Program-made: the position numbers and the translations under genes | Source: Sphingomonadaceae bacterium | Lineage (GTDB): Bacteria > Pseudomonadota > Alphaproteobacteria > Sphingomonadales > Sphingomonadaceae | Assembly (NCBI GenBank): GCA_947476735.1 | Contig: CANJRZ010000006.1 | Span: 1 to 45,159 of the forward strand | Length of the DNA stretch: 45,159 bases | Reading direction: 5' to 3' | Shown here: in pieces, positions 36,518 through 45,159 of the stretch | How positions within the stretch are numbered: position 1 is the first letter of the stretch | How the letters are laid out: every line of letters begins with the position of its first letter | The notes under the pieces: model-generated | What the model was told of the DNA's origin: nothing | What the model saw: the letters and a program-made list of their open reading frames with translations, nothing else | The model's database searches: none

Positions 36518-38662
36518 TTAATTAGGCAAAGTGATCCCCGTCCAGTGGGCGAAGAAGGTCCACAGATCAGCATATTCGTCGATGAGCTTGTCGGTGGGCT
36601 TACCTGAACCATGTCCGGCGCGTGTCTCGATCCGGATCAGGTGCGGCTTGCGCCCGATACTGGCCGACTGTAGCGCGGCGGCATATTTGAAGCTGTGGCC
36701 CGGGACGACACGATCGTCAGTGTCTGCGGTCGTCACCATGATCGCCGGATAATCGGCTCCCGAGGCGATGTTGTGATAGGGCGAATAGCCGCGCAGGATA
36801 CGGAAATCGCTCTCCTTGCCGGGATCGCCATAATCGTCGACCCAGTAGCGGCCGGCGGTGAATCGGTTGAACCGAAGCATATCCATCACCCCGACCGCCG
36901 GGTTGGCTGCCGCAAACAGGTCCGGCCGCTGATTGACCACGGCACCAACCAGCAATCCGCCATTCGATCGGCCGATCGCGCCCAGTTTGCCCTTGGCGCT
37001 GATCCCGCTCGAGACGAGAAATTCGCCGGCCGCGATGAAATCGTCAAACACATTCTGCTTCGCGGCCAGCCGCCCGGCATCATGCCAGGCTTTGCCATAT
37101 TCGCCACCACCACGGAGGTTGGCGACCGCGTAGACACCCCCCATCTCCATCCACTGAAGCACCGACGCTGAGAAGGTTGGGGTGAGAGCTATGTTAAAAC
37201 CGCCATAGCCGTACAGCAATGCCGGAGCACCCGGCGGAGTGCTCTTCTTCCGCGCTACGAACATCGGGATCTCTGTCCCATCCTTCGATTTGTAGAAGAT
37301 TTGATCCACCGCGAAGTCAGCGGGTTCGAAAGCGAGCTTGGGCTGGATGAACTTCTCCATCACGGCCGTAGCAGTATTGAGCCGATAGATTGTTCCCGGC
37401 GTAGCATAGCTCGAAAAGCTGAAAAACGTCTCGGGGTCGCCAACCCGGCCGCCAAAGCCGGCTCCCGTACCGATGTCGGGAAGGTTGATCGGCCCGACCC
37501 GCCGACCATCCATCTCATATAGCAGGGCCTCGGTCTTGGCGTCGCCAAGATAGGCGAGGATCATCCGGTTACCTACCAGTGAAACACCTACCAGCGTGTC
37601 GGCCGACTGCGGCACGATCTCGATCGGTTTCGGCTTTGGCTGCGCGACATCGAGCATCACGACCCGCTGACGGGGGGCCCGGAAATTGGTCCGGAAATAG
37701 AGCTGGCTTCCGACCGCACCGGCGAACGCCCATTCGTCATTGAAACCCTTGACCAGCTTGCGTGGCTTGGAACCGGGTTCGGCAAGGTCGAAAAGCACGA
37801 CCTCATGACGCTCGTCGGTGCCGGCATTTGACTTAATCAGCGCATAGCGACCGTCCTGGGTGGTCGTGACGGCATGGTTCAGCTTCGGTCGCCGCGGCGT
37901 GGCGTAAACCAGTCGGTCTTCGGACTGCGACGTGCCAACCCGGTGATAATAAACCTGATGATTGAGATTGAGCTGTTGAAACGTTGCATCAGCCCGCGGT
38001 TCCGGGAAGCGCGAATAGAAGAAGCCCTTGCCTTCACCGTCCCAGGCAAGGTCCGAGAATTTGACCCACTTGACCTCGTCTTCGAGCTTCTTGCCGGTGA
38101 CGACATCGAGCACGCGTAACGTGCGCCAGTCGCTTCCGCCGTCCTGAACAGAATAGAGCAGCAACTTGCCGTCATTCGATGGCCGCCACTCGTCAAGCGC
38201 CGTCGCACCATCCTTCGCCCAATTGTTAGGGTCGAGCAGCTGGCGCTCTTTCCCATCGATCCCGTCCCGTACCAGCAATACAGGCTGGTTCTGCAAGCCG
38301 CTGTTGAAAGTATAGAAATAGTGCCCCCCACGCTTGCGGGGCACGCCGTAGCGTTCGTGATTCCACAGCGTTATGAGCCGTGCCTTGATCGCGTCACGGC
38401 CGCTAAGCGATGCAAGATATCTGTCGGTGACCTTGTTCTCGGCCTCGACCCATGCCGAAACCTCAGTATCGACACGGACGTCGTTTTCGAGCCACCGATA
38501 GGGGTCGGCGATCGCCTCGCCAAATTGCAGTTCCACGATCGCATCGCGCCGTGTCTGCGGATAATCGAAGCCGGTAGAGACCGTGATGGCGGGAGAGGAG
38601 GCGGACAAGGCGATGCTCAACGTCAGAGCAAGGAAGGCGACACGCACCCGAATCGGGGACAT
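36518..38662 (-). CDS. prolyl oligopeptidase (S9A family)
   Basis: A 714-residue serine peptidase exported by a signal peptide ([20 protein letters not shown]). It has an N-terminal beta-propeller and a C-terminal alpha/beta-hydrolase domain. The catalytic triad is Ser566 in [10 protein letters not shown], Asp650 in [10 protein letters not shown] and His684 in RAGHGSGK. It would cut short peptides after proline, probably in the periplasm. Starts at 38662 and 38671 are both possible; 38662 is preferred because AAGGAT lies seven bases ahead. It follows the ribosomal alpha operon on the same strand but is separated by a terminator. Confidence 0.95.
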   Translation of the reverse strand: MSPIRVRVAFLALTLSIALSASSPAITVSTGFDYPQTRRDAIVELQFGEAIADPYRWLENDVRVDTEVSAWVEAENKVTDRYLASLSGRDAIKARLITLWNHERYGVPRKRGGHYFYTFNSGLQNQPVLLVRDGIDGKERQLLDPNNWAKDGATALDEWRPSNDGKLLLYSVQDGGSDWRTLRVLDVVTGKKLEDEVKWVKFSDLAWDGEGKGFFYSRFPEPRADATFQQLNLNHQVYYHRVGTSQSEDRLVYATPRRPKLNHAVTTTQDGRYALIKSNAGTDERHEVVLFDLAEPGSKPRKLVKGFNDEWAFAGAVGSQLYFRTNFRAPRQRVVMLDVAQPKPKPIEIVPQSADTLVGVSLVGNRMILAYLGDAKTEALLYEMDGRRVGPINLPDIGTGAGFGGRVGDPETFFSFSSYATPGTIYRLNTATAVMEKFIQPKLAFEPADFAVDQIFYKSKDGTEIPMFVARKKSTPPGAPALLYGYGGFNIALTPTFSASVLQWMEMGGVYAVANLRGGGEYGKAWHDAGRLAAKQNVFDDFIAAGEFLVSSGISAKGKLGAIGRSNGGLLVGAVVNQRPDLFAAANPAVGVMDMLRFNRFTAGRYWVDDYGDPGKESDFRILRGYSPYHNIASGADYPAIMVTTADTDDRVVPGHSFKYAAALQSASIGRKPHLIRIETRAGHGSGKPTDKLIDEYADLWTFFAHWTGITLPN

Positions 38663-38684
38663 CTGGTACATCCTTGCAAGCGAT

Positions 38685-38718
38685 ACAAAATGAGCCGCGA
38701 GCGTAGCGCTCACGGCTC
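38685..38718 (-). terminator. Rho-independent terminator after rplQ
   Basis: A 12-base stem (38692-38703 with 38707-38718, loop CTA on the minus strand) with one mismatch on the plus strand that becomes a G-U pair on the minus strand, followed by TTTT (38687-38690) on the minus strand. The wobble and T-tract show it works in the direction of the alpha operon. Confidence 0.8.
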
Positions 38719-38764
38719 CCTTTGCAATGCCATCGATCACGCGCCGGTGAACGGCGCGTTCAAA

Positions 38765-39187
38765 TCAAGCAGCGACGTCAAAATCCTCGTCAGTCTGGAC
38801 CGGGCCGGAATCCTGCCCTTTGGCCGATACATCGCGATCGACGAACTCGATGATCGCCATGTGCGCAGCATCCGATGCGCGAATACCGGCCTTGACGATA
38901 CGGGTATAGCCGCCGTTGCGGCTCGCATAACGATCGGCCAGCACGTCGAACAGCTTCCTGAGCTGGGTATCGTCGAGCAAGCGCGAATGGGCGAGGCGCC
39001 GGTTGGCCAGCCCACCCTTCTTGGCCAGCGTCACAAGCTTCTCGACATAGGGGCGAAGTTCTTTCGCCTTGGCGAGCGTGGTCATGATCTGCTCATGCTT
39101 GATGAGCGCAGCCGACTGGTTGCGGAACAGGGCAGTACGGTGGGATGCGGTCCGCTGAAGCTTACGACCGCCGACGCGATGGCGCAT
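38765..39187 (-). CDS. rplQ: 50S ribosomal protein L17
   Basis: Ribosomal large-subunit protein of 140 residues. The start [20 protein letters not shown] and the stretch [20 protein letters not shown] are the family signature. The C-terminal tail rich in acidic residues ([14 protein letters not shown]) is common in alphaproteobacteria. Last gene of the alpha operon, 200 bases after rpoA; that gap holds a REPIN-like element, which is unusual between two normally adjacent genes. A terminator follows. Confidence 0.97.
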   Translation of the reverse strand: MRHRVGGRKLQRTASHRTALFRNQSAALIKHEQIMTTLAKAKELRPYVEKLVTLAKKGGLANRRLAHSRLLDDTQLRKLFDVLADRYASRNGGYTRIVKAGIRASDAAHMAIIEFVDRDVSAKGQDSGPVQTDEDFDVAA

Positions 39188-39277
39188 ATGACTTTCCTTC
39201 GTTTGTCAGGGGGCCGGATCAGGTACCCCAAGCCAGGCGGTGATGAGGGCCACCGCCCAAAGCCCTTTGCTCTGCCT

Positions 39278-39359
39278 CGACATTCCAGCCAGAGCTGGAA
39301 TCTCAGGAGATCGGAGACTGTCCTTTCCTCCCGAGATCCCGGCCTTCACCGGGATGATG
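39278..39359. repeat. REPIN-like pair of inverted REP units, copy 2
   Basis: Two 28-base inverted units (39278-39305, containing TTCCAGC/GCTGGAA, and 39332-39359, containing ATCCCGG/CCGGGAT) are separated by 26 bases. Spacing matches the element at 5029-5110 exactly. Compared with it, the left units match at 21 of 28, the right units at 22 of 28 and the spacers at 16 of 26 positions. It lies between rpoA and rplQ. Confidence 0.8.
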
Positions 39360-39387
39360 CCCTTGAGCGCTTATGCGCGCAAAGGCA

Positions 39388-40449
39388 TCAAAACTCCTGT
39401 TCGAGCTTCTTCGCCATTTCCTCGATATTCTCAGGCGGCCAGCCCGGGATTTCCATACCCAGGCGCAGCCCCATCGATGCAAGGACCTCCTTGATCTCGT
39501 TGAGCGACTTGCGGCCGAAATTCGGCGTGCGCAGCATCTCGGCTTCGGTCTTCTGGACCAGATCGCCAATATAGATGATGTTGTCGTTCTTGAGGCAATT
39601 GGCCGAACGGACGCTGAGCTCGAGCTCGTCGACCTTCTTGAGCAGATAACGGTTGAGCTGGTTGGCATCGCCCTCCGGCTCGGCACCGCCGGCCGCGGCA
39701 GCCGAAGCGCCCGCGCTCGGAGCCGAGATCGCCATGCCATCGTCGAAATGGACGAACAGCTGGAGCTGATCCTGCAGGATGCGGGCCGAATAAGCGAGCG
39801 CGTCCTCGGGCGTGACAGTGCCGTCGGTTTCGATCGTCAGCGTAAGCTTGTCATAGTCAAGCTCCTGGCCAACGCGGGTATTCTCGACCTTGTAGGCAAC
39901 CTGCCGGACCGGCGAATAGAGCGCATCGACCGGGATCAGGCCGATTGGCGCATCGGCCGGGCGGTTCGACGCCGCGGTGACATAGCCCTTACCGACATCA
40001 GCGGTCAGCTCCATGTTGAGCGTCGCGCCCTCGTCGAGATGACAGATCACCAGATCGGCGTTCATCACCTCGATATCGCCGGTCGCCGCGATCATGCCCG
40101 CGGTCACCTCGGCCGGGCCGGTTGCGGAGAGCTGGAGGCGTTTCGGCCCTTCTCCCTGCATGCGCAGCGCGATCTGCTTGACGTTGAGCACGATGTCCGT
40201 GACGTCCTCACGGACGCCGGCGAGCGACGAGAACTCGTGAAGCACATTCTCGATCTTGATCGAGGTGACGGCCGCGCCCTGCAGTGAGGACAGCAGCACG
40301 CGGCGCAGCGAGTTGCCGAGCGTCAGGCCGAAGCCCCGCTCGAGCGGCTCGGCGACGAACGTCGCCTTGCGCTTGCCATCGCCACCCGACTTCTTTTCGA
40401 GGCCGTTCGGCTTCTTGAGTTCCTGCCAGTTCTTTGCGTTGACAGCCAC
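39388..40449 (-). CDS. rpoA: RNA polymerase alpha subunit
   Basis: A 353-residue alpha subunit. The N-terminal dimerisation domain ([20 protein letters not shown], then [19 protein letters not shown]) is followed by the insert domain, an Ala/Gly-rich linker near residue 245 and the C-terminal DNA-binding domain ([40 protein letters not shown]). All standard parts are present. It follows rpsK by 82 bases and precedes rplQ. Confidence 0.98.
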   Translation of the reverse strand: MAVNAKNWQELKKPNGLEKKSGGDGKRKATFVAEPLERGFGLTLGNSLRRVLLSSLQGAAVTSIKIENVLHEFSSLAGVREDVTDIVLNVKQIALRMQGEGPKRLQLSATGPAEVTAGMIAATGDIEVMNADLVICHLDEGATLNMELTADVGKGYVTAASNRPADAPIGLIPVDALYSPVRQVAYKVENTRVGQELDYDKLTLTIETDGTVTPEDALAYSARILQDQLQLFVHFDDGMAISAPSAGASAAAAGGAEPEGDANQLNRYLLKKVDELELSVRSANCLKNDNIIYIGDLVQKTEAEMLRTPNFGRKSLNEIKEVLASMGLRLGMEIPGWPPENIEEMAKKLEQEF

Positions 40450-40531
40450 TGTGTTCCCCTCGGGGTATGGCAGGAGCGGAAGGCGACCTGCCGGAAAACA
40501 TGAAAAGGAGGACCGAAGCCCTCGTGCGGGT

Positions 40532-40921
40532 TCAGACGCGACGGCGCTTCGACGGGCGAACGCCGTTGTGCGGGATCGGCGTCACATCGCGGATCGAAGT
40601 GATGTGGAAGCCGACCGCCTGCAGCGCGCGAAGCGCCGACTCGCGACCAGAACCGGGGCCCTTGACCTCGACTTCGAGGGTTCGGACGCCATGCTCGGCG
40701 GCCTTCTTGCCCGCGTCTTCGGCAGCGACCTGAGCGGCGTAGGGCGTCGACTTGCGGCTGCCCTTGAAACCCATCATGCCCGCCGACGACCAGGCAATCG
40801 CATTGCCCTGCGCGTCAGTAATCGTAATCATGGTGTTATTGAAGCTGGCGTTCACATGCGCAACGCCGGCGGTGATATTCTTGCGCTCGCGGCGGCGAAT
40901 GCGCTGAGGTTCACGTGCCAT
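40532..40921 (-). CDS. rpsK: 30S ribosomal protein S11
   Basis: Small-subunit protein of 129 residues. Family markers are [20 protein letters not shown], then [20 protein letters not shown] and the end [16 protein letters not shown]. It lies 89 bases after rpsM in the alpha operon. Confidence 0.98.
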   Translation of the reverse strand: MAREPQRIRRRERKNITAGVAHVNASFNNTMITITDAQGNAIAWSSAGMMGFKGSRKSTPYAAQVAAEDAGKKAAEHGVRTLEVEVKGPGSGRESALRALQAVGFHITSIRDVTPIPHNGVRPSKRRRV

Positions 40922-41010
40922 TTAAATCGTTCCTGACCTAAATCTGGTGACGCCGGATGGTCCGCTTGTTCGAACCTGCCTCCGGCGGAGCAAAACGTCT
41001 CCCGGACGTT

Positions 41011-41379
41011 TTACTTCTTCTTGCCGGCGATCGGCTTTGCCTTGCCCTTGCGGGTGCGCGCATTGGTATGCGTGCGCTGGCCGCGGACCGGCAGACCCTT
41101 GCGGTGACGCAGGCCCCGATAGCAGGCCAGGTCCATCAGGCGCTTGATGTTCATCGCCACCTGACGGCGAAGATCACCCTCGACAGTATAGCCGGCATCG
41201 ATCGCCTCGCGAATCTGGAGAACTTCCTGATCGCTGAGGTCCTGCACCCGGCGACTCCGCTCGATGCCAAGCTTGACAGTGATTTCCTTGGCCTTGGTCG
41301 GACCAATGCCATGGATATAGGTCAGCGCGATTTCGACGCGCTTATTGGTCGGGATATTGACACCCGCGATACGTGCCAC
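41011..41379 (-). CDS. rpsM: 30S ribosomal protein S13
   Basis: Small-subunit protein of 122 residues: starts [20 protein letters not shown] and ends [14 protein letters not shown]. The start is GTG at 41379, because S13 always begins directly with ARIAGV after the initiator; AGGAGA lies about 10 bases upstream. The open frame extends 34 codons further without similarity. It is the first gene of the operon here, with no adk or secY upstream; a -35-like TTGACA lies upstream. Confidence 0.97.
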   Translation of the reverse strand: MARIAGVNIPTNKRVEIALTYIHGIGPTKAKEITVKLGIERSRRVQDLSDQEVLQIREAIDAGYTVEGDLRRQVAMNIKRLMDLACYRGLRHRKGLPVRGQRTHTNARTRKGKAKPIAGKKK

Positions 41380-41523
41380 TGTGCTATTCTCCTGCTCCAC
41401 GGGCCGGCTGGCAATCCGCCCCATCTCGACGCTCGCCCCATTGGACCGGGGCCGCCCCCAACAACGCAACAAACACGGCACACGCAGAAAGCGGCACCGA
41501 GCAGGACGGTATGGGAGCGAGGG

Positions 41524-41552
41524 TCACTAATGCGCGAGGCCGAGGCTGTCAA
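41524..41552 (-). promoter_or_regulatory. candidate promoter of the rpsM-rpsK-rpoA-rplQ operon
   Basis: On the minus strand TTGACA (41547-41552) is followed after 17 bases by TAGTGA (41524-41529), about 145 bases before the rpsM start. The -35 is a perfect consensus; the -10 is weak. Confidence 0.45.
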
Positions 41553-41634
41553 GCGCGTGACATGCTTCAATTACACCACTCCTTCAGCCAGATGCAAGGC
41601 ACCCGTGCCCTGGCGCCCGGCCCGAGGCGTGCAC

Positions 41635-43188
41635 CTAGTGTCTGGTGGCTGCGATCGCGTCGAGCACGGCCTTGAGCTTCGGCGTCTGGGATAAGGGCTG
41701 GCCCGGATATTCGCGCAGGCCAAAGCTCGCCGACGTGCCCATAGGACTGGTCAGATGGTAGATCATCAGCAGATCGCCGAATTCGCGGTCCCACCGGGTC
41801 AGAAATATGCGGAAAGCCTCACCCATTCGCGGATCACGGTTGAGCCGAAGCGAAAGCGTGCGGTCGGAGCCCTGGTAGCTGATATGCTGGCCGCCTTCAT
41901 AACTTATGAAGCGCAGGCCATACGCGTCGGCCATCTGTTTGAATTTGCTGGCCGATGCGAACGTACTGTCGATTGACACGTTAAGCTGCGCGAACAGCGG
42001 TGTGAGATTGTTGGTATCGGCGGGCGGATTGGCGAGGAGATCCTGGCCGAAATAAACCGCGCTCGACAGCGCATCGATATGCTGCGCCGTGTCCCCAAAT
42101 GTCAGCGCAGGCAGCATCAGATCGGGCCAGGCATTCTGGCCCGATAAGACGCGGACCACGCGCTTGGGATTGTCTGCGTAGACCCGTTCCCAGACCTTGA
42201 ACACCTCGACCGAGCGCTGAGCGTAACGCCGCATCCGCGCTTCGTCCTCGTTCTTGCCGAGCTTCAGCTTCATGCCTTCGGCTATTGCCTGCTTGGCGAC
42301 GGGGAAATCGCGATTCCAGACCTCGTTGCCAACCTCGATATAAGCCTTGAGTGATGGATCGAGACGGTCGTGCACATAGCGGGCAAAATTCTCCTGATAC
42401 GTCACATCGCCCTTCCACGGCAGAACGAACCAGGGATCGACCTTCGCTTGATTGGCGAGCGCGACCATATGTTCGAGCGCGACGCCATGGCCGGCGCCGA
42501 CCTGGATCGTCGCTGTCGGCAGGGTACGCATCGCCCAGTTGCCTGCCATGTTGGTGTTAGCTTGCTGCCAGTCCATGAAGCGCACCGACTTGAAAGCCCT
42601 TATACTCGCCACGAAGTCGGGATCGAACAGCGCTTTAGGATCGGCATCGGCCTCGCGGCAGTCGATATTGCGGATTGGGTCAACCGGATCACTTGCGTCG
42701 ATCCGGAAATGCGACGTCAGATTATCGCTCTTCCAGATGAAATCGAGGCGGCCGGGGCTGGCGCGAAGACCATTCATCCCCACGCCTCCTACCGCCCCCT
42801 TGCCATCATAGGTGCAGCGGACCAGGAGATCGCCCTTGTAAGCGCGCGCCGGCTTCGTAAGCGCGAGCGCTACTGATTCGCCCGGCTGCAGCCATTTGAC
42901 GTTGGCATCGCGGTCGATCCGGGTTGGATCAAGCTCCGACCAGTTCGACGTGATGAGCCGCCAGGCCCCGCCAGCCGCCAGGTTCATGAAGGCACGCTCG
43001 TTGCCCCAATAGGCGAGGGTGAAGAGGTTGATGCCGAAGGCCGCCGGCCGACGCGGCATTGGTGTCGCCGCGGTTGCGGGAGTTTCAACCGCATTCGATG
43101 CGGTCTGTTCCTTGCTGTAGTTGGTGACCCAGGCAATGCCGACGCAGAGAGTGGCCGCCGACAACAGCACCAGCATCCGCTTCATCAT
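41635..43188 (-). CDS. exported protein with a glycosidase-like (clan A type) catalytic motif
   Basis: A 517-residue protein with an N-terminal hydrophobic signal or anchor (MMKRMLVLLSAATLCVGIAW) followed by a Thr/Ala/Pro linker. The stretch DPSLKAYIEVGNEVWNRDFP around residue 289 contains the Asn-Glu pair that serves as acid/base in clan A glycosidases, and YEGGQHI about 140 residues later could hold the nucleophile Glu. These features suggest a secreted enzyme or binding protein acting on polysaccharide, but the family cannot be named. It lies between gdhA and the alpha operon, on the same strand as both, in a place where adk/secY often lies in other bacteria. Confidence 0.65.
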   Translation of the reverse strand: MMKRMLVLLSAATLCVGIAWVTNYSKEQTASNAVETPATAATPMPRRPAAFGINLFTLAYWGNERAFMNLAAGGAWRLITSNWSELDPTRIDRDANVKWLQPGESVALALTKPARAYKGDLLVRCTYDGKGAVGGVGMNGLRASPGRLDFIWKSDNLTSHFRIDASDPVDPIRNIDCREADADPKALFDPDFVASIRAFKSVRFMDWQQANTNMAGNWAMRTLPTATIQVGAGHGVALEHMVALANQAKVDPWFVLPWKGDVTYQENFARYVHDRLDPSLKAYIEVGNEVWNRDFPVAKQAIAEGMKLKLGKNEDEARMRRYAQRSVEVFKVWERVYADNPKRVVRVLSGQNAWPDLMLPALTFGDTAQHIDALSSAVYFGQDLLANPPADTNNLTPLFAQLNVSIDSTFASASKFKQMADAYGLRFISYEGGQHISYQGSDRTLSLRLNRDPRMGEAFRIFLTRWDREFGDLLMIYHLTSPMGTSASFGLREYPGQPLSQTPKLKAVLDAIAATRH

Positions 43189-43237
43189 CGCCTGCCCGCC
43201 CCTCGATACATCATCCCACTCATGGACATTCGCCGGA

Positions 43238-43276
43238 CAAAAGAAAAGGGCGCCCGCTCCAACCGAACGGACGCCC
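43238..43276 (-). terminator. Rho-independent terminator after gdhA
   Basis: On the minus strand GGGCGTCCG (43268-43276) pairs with CGGGCGCCC (43248-43256), one wobble pair, followed by TTTTCTTTT (43239-43247). It lies about 28 bases after the gdhA stop. Confidence 0.85.
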
Positions 43277-43303
43277 TAGTCTCAAAGGGTCAGGAGCGCG
43301 GGA

Positions 43304-44665
43304 TCAGACCACGCCGTAGGCCAGCATCGCGTCGGCAACCTTCTTGAAGCCAGCGATATTGGCGCCCTTCACATAGTCGACATAGCCGCCTCCGGCCGTG
43401 CTACCATATTCGAGGCAGCGCGAGTGGATGCCCTGCATGATGTCGAGCAGCATCCGCTGAAGTTCCTCTTCCTTCCAGGAGATGCGCGCCGAGTTCTGGC
43501 TCATCTCGAGGCCCGAAACCGCGACGCCGCCGGCATTCGCGGCCTTACCGGGCGCGAAGATGACCTTGGCAGCCTTGAAAACATGCGTGCCTTCAAGGGT
43601 GGTCGGCATGTTGGCGCCTTCCGACACCGCGATGACGCCGTTCTTGACCAGGGTCTTGGCCTCTTCCTCGTTGAGCTCGTTCTGCGTCGCGCAAGGCAGC
43701 GCGACGTCGCATGGAACGCTCCACGGACGAGCGCCGCCGCCATGGAATTGTGCGCCCTTAAACTCCTTCACATATTCGGAGATGCGGCCGCGCTTGACGT
43801 TCTTGAGCTCCTTGATGAAGTTCACCTTATCCTGGGTGATGCCGTCCGGATCGTAGATATAGCCTTCCGAATCCGACAGGGTCAGGACCTTGCCGCCCAG
43901 CTGGTTAATCTTCTCGGCCGCATGGGTCGCGACATTGCCCGACCCCGAGATCACGGCGTTGAGCCCGACCAGATCCTTGCCCTGATGCTTGAGCATTTCG
44001 TGCAGGAAGTAGACCGCGCCATAACCCGTCGCCTCGGTGCGGATCAGCGAGCCCCCAAACTCGAGGCCCTTGCCGGTCAGCACGCCGGTGAACTCGTTGG
44101 TCAGCCGCTTGTACTGGCCGAACATATAGCCGATCTCACGGCCTCCCACGCCGATATCGCCGGCGGGAACGTCGACGTCCGCGCCGATATGGCGATAAAG
44201 TTCGTTCATGAAGCTCTGGCAGAAGCGCATCACTTCATTGGCGCTCTTGCCCTTCGGGTTGAAGTTGGCACCGCCCTTACCGCCGCCCATCGGCAGACCG
44301 GTCAGCGCATTCTTGAAGGTCTGCTCGAACGCGAGAAATTTGAGCACGCTCTCGGTCACCGACGGGTGGAAACGGATACCGCCCTTGTAGGGACCGATCG
44401 AATTGTTGTTCTGGACGCGCCAGCCACGCTGGACACGGATGTTGCCGCCGTCATCTTCCCAGCAGACGCGGAAGCTGATTACCCGATCGGGTTCAGCGAT
44501 GCGGCGAAGGATCTGATATTTGTGATATGGTTCCTTGTCGGCGATGAAATCGTAAATATCCACGGCGACCTCGGTCACCGCCTGGGCGAACTCGGGCTGA
44601 CCCGGATTGCGCTTCTTGACACCCTCGATGAAGGCGTTGAGATCGACATGATCTGATACGGCCAT
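43304..44665 (-). CDS. gdhA: NADP-type glutamate dehydrogenase
   Basis: It makes glutamate from 2-oxoglutarate and ammonia, or the reverse. The protein has 453 residues, the size of the hexameric NADP enzymes. The catalytic segment is LTGLPMGGGKGGANFNPKGK with the active Lys, preceded by GPYKGGIRFHPSVTESVLKF. Other markers are DVPAGDIGVGGREIGYMFGQ and the nucleotide fold VISGSGNVATHAAEKI. ATG at 44665 (MAVSDHVDLNAFIEG) has AGGGG eight bases upstream; the longer frame from 44749 adds an unlikely N-terminus. It is transcribed alone; a terminator follows. Confidence 0.96.
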   Translation of the reverse strand: MAVSDHVDLNAFIEGVKKRNPGQPEFAQAVTEVAVDIYDFIADKEPYHKYQILRRIAEPDRVISFRVCWEDDGGNIRVQRGWRVQNNNSIGPYKGGIRFHPSVTESVLKFLAFEQTFKNALTGLPMGGGKGGANFNPKGKSANEVMRFCQSFMNELYRHIGADVDVPAGDIGVGGREIGYMFGQYKRLTNEFTGVLTGKGLEFGGSLIRTEATGYGAVYFLHEMLKHQGKDLVGLNAVISGSGNVATHAAEKINQLGGKVLTLSDSEGYIYDPDGITQDKVNFIKELKNVKRGRISEYVKEFKGAQFHGGGARPWSVPCDVALPCATQNELNEEEAKTLVKNGVIAVSEGANMPTTLEGTHVFKAAKVIFAPGKAANAGGVAVSGLEMSQNSARISWKEEELQRMLLDIMQGIHSRCLEYGSTAGGGYVDYVKGANIAGFKKVADAMLAYGVV

Positions 44666-44874
44666 ATGCTTTTCCCCTGCTCCTTCAGACGCGATTTCGT
44701 CCCCGCTGAGACTCGACGTCCGTAACGAGAGCCATCCCGCGATTTTCACACGCAGGCAAGAACTTTCCGGAGGAAATTAGGGAAGAATTTCAGCGCCCAC
44801 GGCTGAATTGTGACCGTACGGAAACCATATCTTCAGAAAAGCGTCATCCGAACGCGAATCAGGCGCTCAACGGC

Positions 44875-45114
44875 CTACCAATGACCCCACCAGCTCAAGA
44901 TGGTGTCGAATGGCGTGATGAGCGGCTGGCCGAGACCAAGAAACAGGATCACCGCCAGAATCAGCAACAATCCCAACCAATGGTAAATCCTCTGGCCAAG
45001 ACTGAAGAAGTAAGTCAGCCAGGCGATAGTCTCATTCTTGGCGGCCGCAGAGCGGCGGCGCCGTCGTCTTCTCCGCCTGACCGGTTGCTGTTCCATTGCG
45101 CTGCGAGAATGCAC
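44875..45114 (-). CDS. small membrane protein with a nine-arginine N-terminus
   Basis: A 79-residue protein with a cluster of nine consecutive arginines (residues 13-21), then one hydrophobic helix (YHWLGLLLILAVILFLGLGQ) and a short Trp-rich end. The arginines would sit on the cytoplasmic side by the positive-inside rule. GTG at 45114 has AAGGTG five bases upstream, but that site is inside a perfect hairpin; ATG at 45096 has no site. No family is recognised. Function unknown. Confidence 0.6.
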   Translation of the reverse strand: MHSRSAMEQQPVRRRRRRRRRSAAAKNETIAWLTYFFSLGQRIYHWLGLLLILAVILFLGLGQPLITPFDTILSWWGHW

Positions 45115-45119
45115 GAAAT

Positions 45120-45148
45120 CACCTTAAAGCCAAAGTGGCTTTAAGGTG
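45120..45148 (-). promoter_or_regulatory. perfect hairpin covering the ribosome-binding site
   Basis: CACCTTAAAGCCA (45120-45132) and TGGCTTTAAGGTG (45136-45148) are exact 13-base inverted repeats with the loop AAG. On the minus strand the last arm ends in AAGGTG, the ribosome-binding site of the following small gene. It could repress translation, or be a terminator of a gene beyond the window edge. Confidence 0.65.
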
Positions 45149-45159
45149 TCCATACACCG

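Overview
The window comes from a GC-rich alphaproteobacterium, most likely a sphingomonad (Sphingomonas or a close relative). The evidence is the mdh-sucD-odhA-odhB-lpd gene order, the style of the sdh genes, the CopA/CopB pair, the ribosomal alpha operon, and REP-type palindromes of a kind familiar from Sphingomonadaceae. Most of the window is core chromosome with several accessory insertions. No tRNA, rRNA or CRISPR array was seen.

Layout. 1-463: the right end of an IS21-family element (last codons of istB plus tandem terminal repeats) lies directly against a fliL gene that has lost its 5' part. 530-3574: copper-resistance pair copA-copB, a 44-residue membrane protein and a DUF3175-like protein. 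3619-11301 (minus strand): the TCA block mdh, sucD, odhA, odhB, lpd, with no sucC. 11481-13862 (minus): sdhB, a thioesterase and zapE, tightly packed. 14002-20140: a six-gene island holding a flippase-like membrane protein, two nucleotidyltransferases, a CDP-alcohol phosphatidyltransferase with an extra N-terminal region, a HIT protein and a P450. It lies between sdhB and sdhA. 20372-22958 (minus): sdhC, sdhD, sdhA, closed by a TTCG-loop terminator. 23136-28468: a soluble chemotaxis-type transducer, an SDR, PrmA, a ketosteroid-dehydrogenase-like flavoprotein and an EVE protein. 28702-33573: a compact chaperone-usher (Csu/archaic type) pilus operon of five genes, with an opposing 91-residue secreted protein at its end. 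33574-34036: a 463-base spacer with a very AT-rich half and a nested set of inverted repeats that could fold as a three-way junction. 34037-38662: guaA, a His/Gly-rich exported protein, a possible 56-residue membrane protein and a prolyl oligopeptidase. 38765-41379 (minus): rpsM, rpsK, rpoA, rplQ. 41635-45114: an exported glycosidase-like protein, gdhA and a small Arg-rich membrane protein.

How the genes work together. The TCA block and the two sdh pieces encode the 2-oxoglutarate dehydrogenase complex, malate dehydrogenase, one subunit of succinyl-CoA synthetase and complex II; gdhA feeds 2-oxoglutarate from glutamate. The island inside sdh carries the expected parts for activating a phospho-alcohol with a nucleotide, transferring it to an acceptor at the membrane and exporting the product. 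No single known pathway can be named for it, and it is the best candidate here for an undescribed system. The pilus operon is unusually small, and its last subunit appears to lack the donor strand, as expected of a tip cap.

The most interesting signals are the sdh-splitting island, the minimal pilus with its single-domain tip candidate and the opposing mini-protein, the three-way-junction-like element upstream of the pilus operon, a pair of 82-base REPIN-like elements with identical 28-26-28 architecture, the IS21 insertion in fliL, and a ribosome-binding site buried in a perfect hairpin at the right edge. All calls rest on reading the sequence without database searches.
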